Source of the DNA: Papilionanthe hookeriana x Papilionanthe teres
Taxonomy: Eukaryota; Streptophyta; Magnoliopsida; Asparagales; Orchidaceae
NCBI GenBank assembly: GCA_022702705.1
Contig: CM040423.1
Span: 119,221,738-119,285,737, forward strand
Direction of reading: 5' to 3'
Length of the DNA stretch: 64,000 bases
Part shown: positions 11,623 through 23,169 of the stretch, one piece after another
How the letters are laid out: every line of letters begins with the position of its first letter
How positions within the stretch are numbered: the stretch's first letter is position 1
Notes under the pieces: generated by a model
The model's database searches: none
What the model saw: the letters and a program-made list of their open reading frames with translations, nothing else
Told to the model about the DNA's origin: nothing
Translations under genes and position numbers: made by a program

Positions 11623-12093
11623 GGCGTTGACCGAAGGGATCAACTGAACCAACAAAGACATAAAAAACAACATTCTTAGAATAAACAGAGAGAGAGAAGA
11701 AAGTTCCCACTGGGGAGTATCTGGTAAATCTCCGAGACTGAAAATTCCAGAACTCTCGCTGTGGAAGAAGGCGTTGAATTTCAAATCACAAGATTTTAAG
11801 AGATTGGATTTTAAATTTGTTTCATTTATTTTTTTTTATTTCAAGTTTCAATTTTGAGTTTGAATTTTCAATTTGAATTTTCAATTTGAGTTTCAATTTT
11901 TGTTGAAATTTGACTTAAGATTGATTTCGAGGTGGATTTCAGATGAGAATTAGAATCTAGGTCCCAACCTCGAGATTGCATAGAGAACTGGAATTTCATT
12001 ACCAGCCTCGAAGAGAGAATCAGAATTTAGGTGTCGATCGAGAAGGATGAGGATCCGAATTTAATTATTGATCTTGAAATGAGAACTGGAAGT

Positions 12094-12420
12094 TAGGTAT
12101 CAACCTCGAAATAGAGTCGAAAGTTAGGTACCGACCTCGAAAAGGGTGAGAACTGGAAGTTAGATACCAGTCTTGGAAGAGTGTCGGAAGTTAGGTACCG
12201 ACCTCAAAAAGGGTGAGAACTGGAAGTTAGGTACCAGTCTTGGAAGAGATTCAAATGTTAGGTATCGACCTTGAAAAGGGTGAGAATTGGAAGTTAGGTA
12301 CCAGTCTCAGAAGAGAGTTGGCAGTTAGGTACTGACCTCGGAAAGAGTGAGAACTGGAAGTTAGGTACAAGTCTTGGAAGAGAGTCCGAAGTTAGGTACC
12401 CACCTCGAAATTACAGGAGT
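12094..12420. repeat. 67-bp composite tandem array in E1 3' UTR
   Basis: Units carry two half-repeats of about 31 and 36 bp, each with GTTAGGTACC or a variant. The 'ggtaccgacctc' type half falls at 12127, 12194, 12262, 12329 and 12396, a spacing of 67-68 bp. The period is not a multiple of three and stops occur in the frames, so it is not coding. More degenerate units extend left to about 11940. E4 has the related array at about 39690-39945. Confidence 0.85.
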
Positions 12421-12790
12421 GTAAAAAAGTTTCTCAGAAGAGTGTGAATTTAGCGAACATCGAGATTAGGATGTCTTGTCGGCCTTATACCTAAGTCGGA
12501 GGATTAGAATGCAAAAAAGTTTCTCGGAAGAGTGCGAGATTAGGATGCTTTGTCGGCCTTATACCAAGTCAGAGGATTAGAATGTGAAAAAGTTTCTTGG
12601 AAGGATGCGAGATTAGTGGACACCGAGATTAGGATGCATTGTCGGTCTTATACCCAAGTTGGAGGATTAGAATGTGAAAAAGTTTCTCGGAAAGAGTGAG
12701 AGATTAGTGGACACTGAGATTAGGATGTCTTGTCAGCCTTATACCCAAGTCGGAGGATTAGAATGCAAAAAAAGTTGCTCGGAAGGATGC
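12421..12790. repeat. 91-bp tandem array in E1 3' UTR
   Basis: About four units contain 'gtcggtcttatacccaagtc' and 'gaaaaagtttctcgg'. TTATAC occurs at 12485, 12559, 12648 and 12739, with one unit shortened by about 16 bp. The E4 version at 39960-40440 has five units with an exact 91-bp period. Confidence 0.85.
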
Positions 12791-13600
12791 AGGAATAGCA
12801 GAAATTCAGAGTAGAGAATCAAAATTTAAGTATCGATCTCAATATGAGAACTAGAAGTTAGGTACCAGTCTCAGAAGGATGGGAATTGGAATTTAGGTAC
12901 AATTCCCAAAAGTTGGTATTTGATTTATATTTCGAAGATTCTGCGGAAAATTTAGGTGTAATAGAAGATTGGAATGAGACATGAAAGTGTTTCACATCCC
13001 AAGAGAGTTGATCAAAGTTTTATTTTTTGCCAAAGGATGTGAATCCATGCCATCAGAACCAAATAAAAAATTTCGTGGTTCTATGTCAGCGGACTCAGTC
13101 GACCTTCTCAAAAAAAGAAAAAAAGAGATCGCAGGGAGTCAAAAGGTTTCGAGAATAGCCTGAGGCTGGGAACTTCAAATTCGGAACTTTACTTTCATTG
13201 TTTGTTTAGTTTTTTAGTAATTTAATTTTATTTTTGTCTTCAATTACAGTCATGTTAATTTCAAGTTTGCTTTGACATTCAGATCTTAAAAAGAGTTCTT
13301 TATTCATTTTCTTTTCTTTTCGTTTTTCGTTCGAAGATCATTTAACTTAATGGCGTTTCCTAGTCAATTTGCACAAAAGAGGTGAAGGAAAAATATGACT
13401 TAATCGTTTCCATTAAAAATGTCGAGAGTACATCAGGTGATTCCATCAAAACATTTTCTGATGACATCTTTCTGAAAACGAATTTTATAAAAAATTCATG
13501 TATGTCTGAACACAGACTGTACTGGTATCTTCGTGTATTCTGACAAAACTGTCTGTCTGATTCATTCATGTCTGAGAAAGTAAACTGCATAGGTAATAAC
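12791..13600 (-). other. E1 segment between arrays and AlkB gene, partly conserved with E4
   Basis: No intact gene is visible. Two parts resemble E4. Around 12960-13160 matches 40600-40765; the minus-strand reading there keeps RRSTES and SDGMDS in both copies, interrupted by stops. Around 13340-13600 matches 41070-41345; the minus-strand reading ends in FTSFVQI in both. The second part may be the decayed C-terminal tail of the AlkB protein or a separate small frame. I do not recognise either. Confidence 0.4.
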
Positions 13601-13716
13601 ATCACCTTTTAAGTCATTTTCCGGAGGAAAATCCAACACAAGTGTGCTTTAGAGGTGTGCTACTACTATGTAGCTTACAGCTCGTACGGCTGCAAATTTT
13701 CTAATTCTGGATCTGG

Positions 13717-14333
13717 CTAGAAGTAGACCAGAATCTTTCTCTCGTCCATCCTCTTGAAGGTGATGGAGATCCGCTCATAGGGAACTCATAGGATGCAGTG
13801 CTTCGCCACATCTACACCATTTCCTTGTAGTACGAGGACAGAGCCTACCGGTAGAGGTATCTCCACTGGCCCTCGGAATTCTCCGAGGCCGACTATCCAG
13901 AGTTCTGTCCCGAACATAATTTTGGATTGGTTGATGAATGAAACAGTACAAAAGGGCCTCACAAAATCATGATGGTCCACATGAGGTGGAATGTAGTCTC
14001 CTACTGCATAAACGTTGATTATGTAGCTGTTTGGTATGCAATCAGCGAGTAAGACTCGCCAAGCCACCATCCTCCTTATCATTTTCCTAATCAGTACTGA
14101 CAATGGATCCACTTCGTCGTAGTGGAGTATCCCCGGTGGATTTCCTTTCTTGTCATCAACAAAGTTGTAACAGCATCTGAATTGGATTGTAATCCTCCCC
14201 TTGCCTCCCATTTCTTCGGCTCGGAGTCGGTCTTGCTTCGGAGTCGTCTTGCACGACCCTGTTTCTTCAGCTCGTAGACATATTCCACAATCTCACTCTG
14301 CTCGTAGTGAGAGAAGACATTCGTATGCAACAC
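13717..14333 (-). pseudogene. AlkB-like 2OG-Fe(II) dioxygenase domain (ALKBH9/10 type), E1 copy
   Basis: The reading frame from 14211 to 13786 (141 residues) holds the core of a plant ALKBH9/ALKBH10-type domain. It has GKGRITIQF, CCYNF, GNPPGIL, the iron-binding HxD in IPPHVDHHDF (His77 and Asp79 of this frame), RPFCTVSF, LPVGSVLVLQGNG and the second iron-binding His138 in AKHC. A TGA stop follows two residues later. The frame continues with RISITFK, where the second arginine of the RxxxxxR 2-oxoglutarate motif is lysine, and ends at 13717. The N-terminal part (14333 to about 14215) is in another frame, so there is at least one frameshift. In the host family these enzymes remove m6A from RNA. 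Here the gene lies between domain X and the 3' LTR. It is broken, so activity is unlikely. Confidence 0.88.
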
Positions 14334-14630
14334 TAGTCCTTCCAGGATGTTGACATACTTACCTCAGATTCTTTGAAAGTATTCAAAATCTTATTTTCGC
14401 ACCCTCTAGATCTTCTATAACTCTTTCTCTGAAATTATCTGGAACTGCCGAGGTCTAGTGACATACTATGGGATGTACGGCTCCATGCCAGCACATTCTC
14501 CTGGAACCATTACCGTCTCAGGTGCAGGCTCTGTAGTAACCTCCTCTGGAACAGCCTCTGCTGTGGTGCTTCTGAGGGCTGGCCTCCTTAGGACGACTGC
14601 TGCGGTCGTCGAAGCTTCTTCCTTGTTCTG

Positions 14631-15032
14631 TTATTCTATCAATTTCTTCAGCATCTTGTGGATACGACGGTTCTTGTTTCTTCTTTGAGTTGGGGTCAGA
14701 GTAGCTCTTCTCTCCCTCGAGATTTCGATACGGGTAGCACTGACAAGCTTCCCTCCCACAGTAGTTATCACTGATTTCATTTTGTGGTCGTCGATCGCGC
14801 TGATCTTCCATTTTTGGTTTGCAGTAGGTTGAACCTTCTCGCTGAGTTTCATCACTGTCTTTCCATGGGATTGCCTGAAGTCTATAGTAGTCCAAGCAGT
14901 CTCTTCAAATTCTAGCTTCAGCTGCGCAAAGTCTGAGTCAACTTCGATCACAGAACCAGATTTCACCTCTTCTTCGTTAAGTGCAAGACTTACGTCATCC
15001 TTAAAGTTCAGAACCAACCACTCGTCTGACAT
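14631..15032 (-). pseudogene. Domain X plus RRNKN motif, E1 3' ORF N-terminus
   Basis: The frame starts at an ATG three bases after the inner end of LTR2 (MSDEWLVLNF). It runs 134 residues and ends in TLTPTQRRNKNRRI and a leucine-rich stretch before a stop. It matches the E4 frame at 42885-42334 (MSNGRLVLKF, TLTPTERRNKN) and, more distantly, the 5' ORF of E2 at 32331-31732. No known domain comes to mind. The basic RRNKN motif could be a nuclear or RNA-binding signal. Past the stop, other frames keep VPGECAG and EPYIP (compare IPGERAVVEPYI in E4), which links this part to the AlkB domain, so the ancestral protein was a fusion. Confidence 0.6.
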
Positions 15033-15106
15033 TTTTGTCGACATATTTTTAGGTTTGTGTTTCAAAAGGGGTAGCCTACAAAAATTGTCGGCGAATTTTA
15101 GATTTT

Positions 15107-15109
<3 letters not shown>

Positions 15110-15142
<33 letters not shown>
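15110..15142. repeat. (AT)n microsatellite in LTR2
   Basis: This is a run of about 16 TA dinucleotides near the U5 end. LTR3 has a longer run at 33001-33047, and the right solo LTR only a short one near 51533. Confidence 0.95.
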
Positions 15143-15146
<4 letters not shown>

Positions 15147-15260
15147 GAAATGTAGCATTTGACTTTTGAAAATAATTTTATGTTTGAAAATTTTAAGATA
15201 TGAAATCAAACCGATCTCACATCCTAAATAGTTTATATAAACGAGCACCGCATCACAAAC

Positions 15261-15491
15261 TGTGTATCTATCTTGAGGAATAGACACACTGTTTGATGAT
15301 GGGGCTCGATTAAATAAACTAGAAGATTTGTGACATTTGTTTGGTCCGCGAACCAATTTTATAAGCCGACAAGTTCCCCCGCTTAATATAAAGGAATTAA
15401 GCGGTGGTTTATATTATCTGGGTTCTTAAAGTTCCCTATAAGGGAAAGCCTCTATAGTTAATTACATCTTAAATGATGGGAATCATTTAAG
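15261..15491 (-). promoter_or_regulatory. U5 stem-loop cluster, LTR2
   Basis: The hairpins are at 15261-15289, 15378-15405 (CCGCTTAAT with ATTAAGCGG, 9 bp), 15435-15456 and 15468-15491 (CTTAAATGA with TCATTTAAG, 9 bp). Compared with the solo LTRs, the sixth pair of the last hairpin is A-T instead of G-C, a paired change that keeps the stem. Confidence 0.6.
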
Positions 15492-18400
15492 AAAACTCTC
15501 GATAATGATCAGTGGTTTTGCTCTCAAGAATTTCAAAGTTTAAGGTTTTCAAACAATTGGATTTTGGAAATTTCAATAGGGAATGGATCAAATTTGGAAC
15601 AGTTTATTTTGAGAGTCCAAAGGAAGAGAAGTAGGGGAAATTGAGGATCCAAGAGGAGTCTTGGCAACTTCCCAAACTATCCTATGATTTGGCTTAAATT
15701 TGAGAGTTTATTCAATGTTTCAATCCTGCCAATATTAATTAATTAGAAATTATATTTGCATGACACAATCATGTAAATAACCTCAAAGATGTGAGGGTTT
15801 ATGTCGTACCAAACGACTACCTCAGAGTCCTAAGACCAGTTAGAGATTAATTTCCATAACACATATATGCAAATGCCTAAAAAAAAGTTGAGTATTTATG
15901 TTGCACTAGGCGACTACCTCAAAATCCTCTGTCCTGGTTATTTAATTCTAAGAAAGGTATAGCTGAAGTAGACCCGAGTTTTGCTGACGACGATGGCCAT
16001 GCTGCCCACTATGCTCTAAGCTCCTTGTTGTTGCAGAGGTTTAGTTTTAGAAGATGACAATCAAGAGATGAAAGAAGTGTTTTGGTTTAGAAAAGTTTTA
16101 GGTTTCATATGTCTTAATGTTTTAATTAAAATAAATCTTAAAGTTTGTTAAACATAACTGATTAAGATCCCACAGGTCCGTCATCCCGGCACCGTTATTT
16201 TCATCGGATTCACTTAGACCAAATGAATTTGCTAAACTCAACTGAATGAGTTCCACACTTTCATTTAGACCGTGGGAAATCTCATTAGCAACACTTGGGT
16301 TACATCATCTGAGGGATTCCCGATCATCCAACAAGACTATTTAATTTAGTTGTAGTTGTAGTTTTATTGTTTTGTTTGTGATTAAATTTTGAGTTGTTTT
16401 ATCTTTTGAATATTATGGCAGTGAATTTTATCTTGCATTGATTTTAATTTAGTTTTGGGTTTCAGTTTTGTGGCTATCCTAAAGGTTTCAGTTTTCGTGT
16501 AGGGTGACATTGTTGTTTAACATGCAAGTTTGCAAGAAAGAATAGTGAAGTACAGTACAAGTAAGAAAATTGCAATAAAATAAAAGCGTACCTGGAGAGT
16601 CTTCTCATCATTCCAGGCTGCACTTAAAACACATATCAGAACATTTAAATATTTGCAACAAGTACCTAGGTAAAACTAATGGAAGGTTCTGGTTGTCTAC
16701 CAAAATCCTAATCCTGTTGCTAGTCAATTCCTATGACGTCTAGGTTCTTGTGTTTTGTTGAGGATGATTTTCTTCACTAAAGAATAATTAAGTTTCAATT
16801 ATTCTTCTAAAACACCCCATCATAGTGAGAAAGTGCTTAGGATGAGTCCTAAACATCATTTCAATGCTTCTGGGATTATTTCGAGTCCAAATGAATTTCA
16901 TTGTACATGTGAATTGATCATTCAAAAAGTTTAGTTAAGTTTTGTTTCTTGCTTAGTGAACTTCGACATTTGATTATCCGATGAGTAAGGTGACATTTCA
17001 CTTGACACTCCATTTGAGAGTTATAAAGGTGAAAGCTTTCGTGAGCGATTAATTAAAGGATTTAGCCATTCTTAATCGGAATTTGAGTTAGAGATTTAAA
17101 GTGGTTTTGATTTAATTATAAAGTTTCATTTGATCTTTTAAGTGTTTTAAACCATTTTAAGTTGGAATAGTATTCATATTGTTGTAATTCAATTAAACTT
17201 TATATTTTAAATGATCTTAATGTTTTAAATTAATTTTAATGTCTTAAATTGATTTAATTTATGATTTATGATGTTTGAATCATGAATTGTTCTAGGTTAA
17301 TCTTTGATGTTACAAATTATTTAAATTGAAAGAGGTGTTTAGATAATTTAATTTCATTAAATTTTAATAATTCAAATATGATTTAAATTAATCATACTAT
17401 TTTAGGTTAATTTTAATTGCTTTGATTTTCATATTTTTAATTAGGAATTGTTTTGAGCTTAATTATTTTTTTTATGTTTCAAATTTATTTTAAGCTTGTT
17501 TCCAAATGATTTCAAATTGGTTTTAATGTTTTAAACTTATTTTATTTTGATTATTAAATTATTTAATATTTTAAGCTTTAACTTAATTAAGAATTATCTC
17601 CTTTTTAATCATTAATTTTGATCATTATTTCTCTATAGTTAATTAAAATTTGAATATTATTGAATTAATCTATTTAGAGATTTTAGATTAAAGAATTGAT
17701 ATCTTCTTAAGTCATATCCCTAATCTAAATAATCCAAATCTTAATTATTCTTCCAAAATTTAAATGGCTTAATTAATTAAAATTTCATTTTTGATATTTT
17801 CAAAGTGATTAATGGGTTTCTACCCCTTCAATTCCCTAAGTTTCAATCATCCAAGAGAAAATTTAGAATCAAATATTTTACCCTCCCTTTGATTAGGCCT
17901 AAAGTATTACTTAGGATTAAAATCCTTAATTAATTTTATGCCCTTTTAAGCATGTTCATTTCATAACTCGCTAAATTGAGCTCAAATGAACTTGAAAATT
18001 TTATGCCACTTTACTCACATTTCCATTAAGACATTAGAGGAGAAAATGTGAATTTTCTATTTTTAATTTAATTTATATAATTAGTTTTGTAGAAAATAAG
18101 TGTTTTTAATGAAAATTCAACAACATGACTACGGTAAGGTTTCCATCCTTAGGAAAATTAAGAGATGTTCCTACTGACGCGAGAATCATTTGGACCAATT
18201 TTCGTGATTTTCTGAATTATAATTAAATTATTATAATTATTTTGATTTTTGGGGTATTAATTAATTATAAAATAAAATTAAAGTTGAAAAGTAGATTTTA
18301 TATTTTTCATATGTCCCTCTAGCTTCAAGGAAGTTAGAGAAACAAATTTTATATTTTTTTTTTATTTTCTTTGATTTATTAGAATTATTTTAGTGGGAAG

Positions 18401-21400
18401 GTTTGAAAATTCATTTTTTAACATTAAAAATTACATTAAACTTTTAAAATTCAATATCTTAACCTAGAGATTTAGGAAAAATATTTGGTTGGTTCCTATG
18501 TAATTAGAGAACAAAATATGACATTTTTGTGATTTTTAATATTTTTGTGATTTTTTTAAGTTTTTTATTATTAAAATATTAAAATAGGGTTAAAAATAAA
18601 ATTTTTTAGAAAAATCCAATTTTAATTTTCCTGGACTCCTTTGACACCAGAGAGCCCACAAAATAAGTTCGGTGAATTTTTGAAATGTATTTTAGGTCTT
18701 ATAATTTTTTTAGTTTTTAAAATAGCTATGTCACTTAATTAATTCATTTAATGGGTTAAATTAACTCCAATTGACTTAAAAATTTTATGTGAGGTTCTTT
18801 GCATCCTAAGTGATAATGCGGAATTTTTCAAGTTATTTTGATGTGTGGTTACTCCTTGTTAATTAGAATTCACTTTTTAGTGTTTGGGCTGATTAGGGTT
18901 ATTTTTAAGAATTAAATCAAACCATAATTTTCCTAGGGTCCTCTGGTCCTGAGATACCTCCCCTAATTTTTCTAGATTTTTCTAAACAATATGCTAATTA
19001 TGAGAATTAAAATACCAAAACAGACATAAAAGATAGAAAATAGATAACTTGCTATAGAGATGGCCTCTGGCCTTCGAAAATTCAGGGAATCTTCCCAAGA
19101 ATGGAGGCTACAAAAGCCCTATGCTCTCATGCCATGGTGAATTATGTAAACAAATGGAGAATGAAAACATCACAGAGAGTATTTAAATCATTAAAAATCA
19201 TATACTCAACAAATTAACTTTATTATTTTTCTACATTATTCCCCTCTTTTCATTGAGTAAGAGGGTATTTTTCTTTTTTTTTTATGATTTTTCTATGCAA
19301 AGATATGAATTTTTAAAGTTTACTGAATTAATTAAATAGGAAAATCCTATATTTTTCTACTTATCCATGTGGTGCTAACTCATCCTCGGCAGCTCCGAAG
19401 TCCCACACGACGCTTTCTCATTCAACGCCGCCAGCTGACTGGGATGCCACGTGGCCCGCTGTTCCTCTCCATCTCCTCGTCCTACTTGATCTACACCATC
19501 TGTCTATTACACACGTGATCCGACAGTATCCGTTCATCGTCCCAACTGGTGTGAGTCGAGAACTGTCCACATTCTTGCCATAAGATCTCACTCATTTCTC
19601 AACCAAATCGTACGGGGTTTCATCCTACATGCTCGACTAGACAAGAGCTACACATCCATACGGCTAACATGCATTGAAATCGACTCAAAGTAAATGACGA
19701 ATCGCTGGAGGCTCGGGTTAAGGAGAAGTCTCCATACCTTTATTTAAGAGGTGAAGCCTCGATTGAATGTGCTCAGCACGTTCGTTGGAGCTGGAGGAGC
19801 CTAGGGATGAAGCCTCTAGTCCTGGTGAATAGCCTAGGTGTGACTTTGTCAAAGCCCGATTTCAAACCTTAGCCGATAGAAGGAATGGCTAGCCTGGTGA
19901 GGGTGCTTTCAGTGGGTAACTTGCTCTCTAACTCTGGTGAAGGTGTGGGAGAAGTTAATTTGATTAATGTGGAGGTTGAGCGAGTGTCCTGTTCTGGCCT
20001 GAGAATTGAGCCCTCAAATTGAGCTCAATCAATGGGTGTGAGTGCAGGGTAATAGTGGGGAACTTCTTCTCTGTGTTAGGAGAAGACTTTATGCCACTTG
20101 GATGGTGGTTTTAAGAGACATCAATTCAGCCAACCCTTTTAGCCGTGGAGGTGATGGGTTTAAGTAGCCATGGCTAGAGGGTTCACCAAGGCAAGCTAGG
20201 GGCTGGGATCAGCTGCTCAGGGGAGGAGAAGAAAAGCTCCAGTGACCATTGGCCATGGGACAGCTCAACAAAGGAGAATTTGAATTTTTGGCTCACACGG
20301 AGCTCTCGGGTGGGGGGTTTTCCAGAGACCCAGGTGGCTGGCCGGCAGACATGGGTCACCATCTTGACCAGTGAGGTCAGGGCTGGGGTTCGGTGAGTTC
20401 AATTGTCTTTGGACATGTGTAAAGGAGTTAATTAAAATGATATGGGGGGAGAGTGTATTTTGGGCCTAAAATGGTCAAGCAATGGAAATGGGTTTGGTGC
20501 ACCCTCCCATGACCTGATTTGGGCTGAGAGAAATCAGTTGGGTCAGCTTGGAAAGGGTGGTTAAGTCTCCATCTAAAATGATGTGGCCAACTTAGATTAG
20601 AGTGTGACACAAAAAAGGATTAAAGGATTTAATGAGGGATTAAGAAAGAGGCTTCCTCCCCTTGCCATTTATTGCTTGATGAGGTGGAAAGGATCTTACA
20701 TTGCTTCAAGTGGTTTAAGCATGGCTCAATGGCTCCATTTTGCTTGGGAATGGCTTGGTTTAGTTTCATGGAAATAGGTTTTAGAAATTTTGGCAATTAG
20801 GGGTGATTTTGGCATGAGGCTTGATTTGGAGTTATTTGATGATTGATTTAAGATTTAGGGGATGATATCAATTAAAGGGATGATGAGAAGAAAATGCCAT
20901 GTGGGCTTTAGAGCCAATTTTGAGCTTTTTTTTAAAAAATTTCGTGGAGATGGGCGTTTTAATAAATGTTTTAAGGAGATGGGCTTTTAGGTTTTAAAAT
21001 AAACTTTTGGACAAAAATTTGGTAAAGTTTGTGCCAAATAAATGTTGTATTTAGTTTGGCAATGTGTTATGAATGATTCGGAACAAGTTTGGGGTAACTT
21101 GGAGTTGAATTAGGATTAACTTGACCTTTTAGTAATAGGACCAAAGTGGGTCAAATTGGGCTAACTTGGGCTAAAATTGGGCTAATGTTGGGTTTGTTGT
21201 AAAATTAATGTTACAAAAGGTTTATGGGAGTGTTACAAAGAGTTTCTAATTTTGGTTAGGTCTTGATTTTGGGATTTGGGATTGTTTGGGTTCATGATTG
21301 GTTTAGGCCAATTTGGGAAATTTTGGTTTAAGTTAGGCTTGGGTGGAGTTTGGGTTCAAATTTGGGGCAAAGTAATGTAGATTTTGGTTTGTGAGGATAT

Positions 21401-21498
21401 TAGGAAGGTTTCAAAACAAATATGGAGAAAATTGGGTGACATTTAGGTTGAATTTGGGATGAATTTGGGATGAATTGGGTTTGTTGGTCATTTTGGGC

Positions 21499-22352
21499 AA
21501 TTTCACTAAATCCAAGAAATTTCTCAAGTTTTTCCTCAAATTTTCCACAATGAATAATGATTTTAAGATTTTCCATAATGTACTCAAAATACATGGTGAA
21601 AATAAAAAATTTTACTTAGGAGTAGTTCTCTTACCTCAAGGTATCCAAATCTAATAATTTTTGTTGAGATCAACTCTTAAAGGATCCACAATATGATGCT
21701 CTAGGCTCCTCTTTCACGGTAAACCAAAGGTTGAAGATGATGGGGTGATTGAAAATGATAGTTTTCGGGTTTTTAACTTTTGGAAACCAATTTTCGCGAA
21801 CTGGCGCCAAAGCGCGAACTCTCGGCGGTTAGCCGCGAAATCTAGCGCTTAAGCGTCGACATTCTGGCGATTAGCCGCCAATACCAAAATTTTCATAATT
21901 AAGGTATATGCACTAAATCACTTGGTTAATCACCCTTAATTACTCCAAAATAATTATTTCTCCCCAAAAATCTTCTAATACTCCAAATCAAAATTTAATA
22001 ACCTTTGATTCCACACAAATTTCACAAAAACACAAACTTATATTAAAACAAACATAACACTTAATACAATACTAGAATTTCTGTCTAAATATAAAGGATG
22101 AAATTTTATAAATACAAGAGACATTAATCTCAAACTGATAAGTATACATCTCTAGGATGTAACCATCACATCATCAAGCTTAGTTAATGTTTAAATAAAA
22201 AACACTAAACACACCAAACATGAAGTCACAAGAACACTAAACATAACACATAAGAACATTAAACAAACAAAACACTCTTAATTCCATTCTCCATTAGGTG
22301 GAATATATCCCGAACTACTATTATTCTCATTTGACCCTTCTGGAATATAAAT
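21499..22352 (-). other. E3 sequence between coiled-coil ORF and truncation
   Basis: No gene is visible. It holds a cluster of short GC-rich palindrome-like motifs at 21795-21885 (GGCGCC, GGCGGTTAGCCGC, AGCGCTTAAGCG) in otherwise AT-rich sequence. In E5 the equivalent position leads to the env-like gene. Confidence 0.5.
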
Positions 22353-22682
22353 TTAATAGAATGGGCGATAATTGTTCATTCTTACATCATCTTCTTCAAT
22401 CCATTTGTTCTTCACAAACATCGCCTTATCTATTTCTTCCACGTACCTTGAATGATTGAATTGCATCTGGAGTTGCCATCCCATGTGTTCCAAATGTAAG
22501 TTAATATCATTGATCTTTGCTTCCATTGAAGTCAATCGGGATTCAATTTTTGCAAACATTTCTGCAATACCCTGAACACTAACAGTGAGATATCCATTAA
22601 ATAACTCTTTAGCACTATCACTAATGAACTTACTTTTGTCAGAATCTTGCTTCTTCTTCGTCTCATTCTCCCAGGAAGACAT
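22353..22682 (-). CDS. Small coiled-coil protein of Athila-like element E3
   Basis: This is an open frame of 109 residues starting MSSWENETKKK, with no stop. The N-terminus is charged. Residues of about 30-80 have a heptad-like pattern (FAKIESRLTSMEAKINDINL) that suggests a coiled coil, and KNKWIEEDD follows near the end. It lies downstream of integrase, after the conserved block at 23118-23160 and next to a GC palindrome cluster at 22885-22926. E5 keeps a related, broken frame at the same place (60388-60630), with FNGFIAVSLEKI and KKKWIDEKD. Conservation of place and sequence suggests a real gene of the family. Function is unknown; it may be a subgenomic accessory protein. It is one of the few intact frames in the window. 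Confidence 0.6.
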   Translation of the reverse strand: MSSWENETKKKQDSDKSKFISDSAKELFNGYLTVSVQGIAEMFAKIESRLTSMEAKINDINLHLEHMGWQLQMQFNHSRYVEEIDKAMFVKNKWIEEDDVRMNNYRPFY

Positions 22683-22884
22683 GATACACTCAAAGTTCTC
22701 TTTTTAAGACTTCAGAAATGAAAATAGGACTTGGGCCAAGTGTTTTTCTTAAGTCAGGTCCTTTTTTTATAGACTTGGGAAATCTTAGAATAGCCCCAAG
22801 ACGTTTAGAAACTCCAAAATAACTCCCAAAACTTCTCCCTCATGATCTAGGCTTCTAGATCAACATTATTCACGTTTTTTATAA

Positions 22885-22926
22885 CTGCGGCGCCTAAGCG
22901 CCAACTAGTCGGCGCTTAGCTGCCAG
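22885..22926. repeat. GC-rich palindrome cluster in E3
   Basis: GCGGCGCCTAAGCGCC is followed by GTCGGCGCTTAGCTGCC in AT-rich surroundings. It belongs to the recurring motif described for 21795-21885, 30181-30225, 49244-49285, 59871-59933 and 60763-60827. Confidence 0.7.
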
Positions 22927-23117
22927 TGCACAATTTAGCACAGGTCTGCTAAGTGTCCAAATTTTCTTTCTGACTTCTCTAAATCATCAATTAAGGTCAA
23001 ATAAACTCTACTTAAGTTTAAAAACTCCAAACTACTATCACTAAAAAACAAAAACAAACCAAACAAAGCAAACAAAACACACTAAACAAACATAAAACAA
23101 AGCACACAGATTAATAT

Positions 23118-23160
23118 GGGTTGCCTCCCACAAAGCGCTTGTTTCAACGTCTTCAGCCTG
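23118..23160 (-). promoter_or_regulatory. Highly conserved block at the 3' end of Athila-like pol
   Basis: Plus-strand 'gggttgcctcccacaaagcg' and its flanks are identical to 61148-61174 in E5 over about 27 bases, although the surrounding DNA has diverged. It lies just after the integrase C-terminus. A similar GC-rich block is a usual landmark of plant Athila elements. Its role is unknown; it may help express the downstream genes. Confidence 0.6.
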
Positions 23161-23169
23161 AAATACCCA

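Larger units (their letters stand above)
1..21498 (-). mobile_element. Family A element E1: LTR1 - AlkB gene - LTR2, no gag-pol
   Basis: This is a Tat/Ogre-like LTR element read on the minus strand. Its 3' LTR is LTR1 (1-1165 plus 8644-11572, split by a solo LTR and running off the left edge). Its 5' LTR is LTR2 (15036-21498). The internal region is only about 3.46 kb (11573-15035). It holds the 3' hairpin and tract next to the 3' LTR, two tandem-repeat arrays, and the domain X plus AlkB reading frame. No gag, protease, reverse transcriptase, RNase H or integrase is present. The 5' LTR ends three bases before the ATG of the domain X frame, and no primer-binding site is left. It could be a deletion derivative, or could descend from a spliced RNA followed by deletion. 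The internal order matches the 3' part of E4 at 39231-42885. Confidence 0.7.
15036..21498 (-). repeat. LTR2 (family A), 3.5-side end cut off
   Basis: On the plus strand it starts at TGTCGACATA and runs parallel to LTR3 and the right solo LTR up to 21498. There, within 'ggtcattttgggc', the match to LTR3 (38330) stops and Athila-like sequence begins. About 0.9 kb of the outer end, including the terminal GGTCAACA, is missing. LTR2 is closer to LTR3 than to the two solo LTRs (for example 'gaggatccaagag' near 15645 and 33546). It contains the U5 hairpins, an (AT)n run, the AT-rich centre, the palindromic modules, the GC-rich block near 19370-19560 and the TTGGG-rich block. It contains no gene. Confidence 0.85.

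Noticed and set aside
12981..13163. Plus-strand 60-residue frame in E1
   Set aside because: The matching region of E4 has early stops in that frame; the minus-strand reading is as well conserved, so coding on this strand is not supported.
13717..14333. AlkB region as a host gene flanking the elements
   Set aside because: It lies between two LTRs in the element's sense direction, next to domain X and the same 3' UTR arrays as in E4.
14458..14688. Plus-strand frame opposite the E1 3' ORF
   Set aside because: It is the antisense shadow of the domain X linker region.
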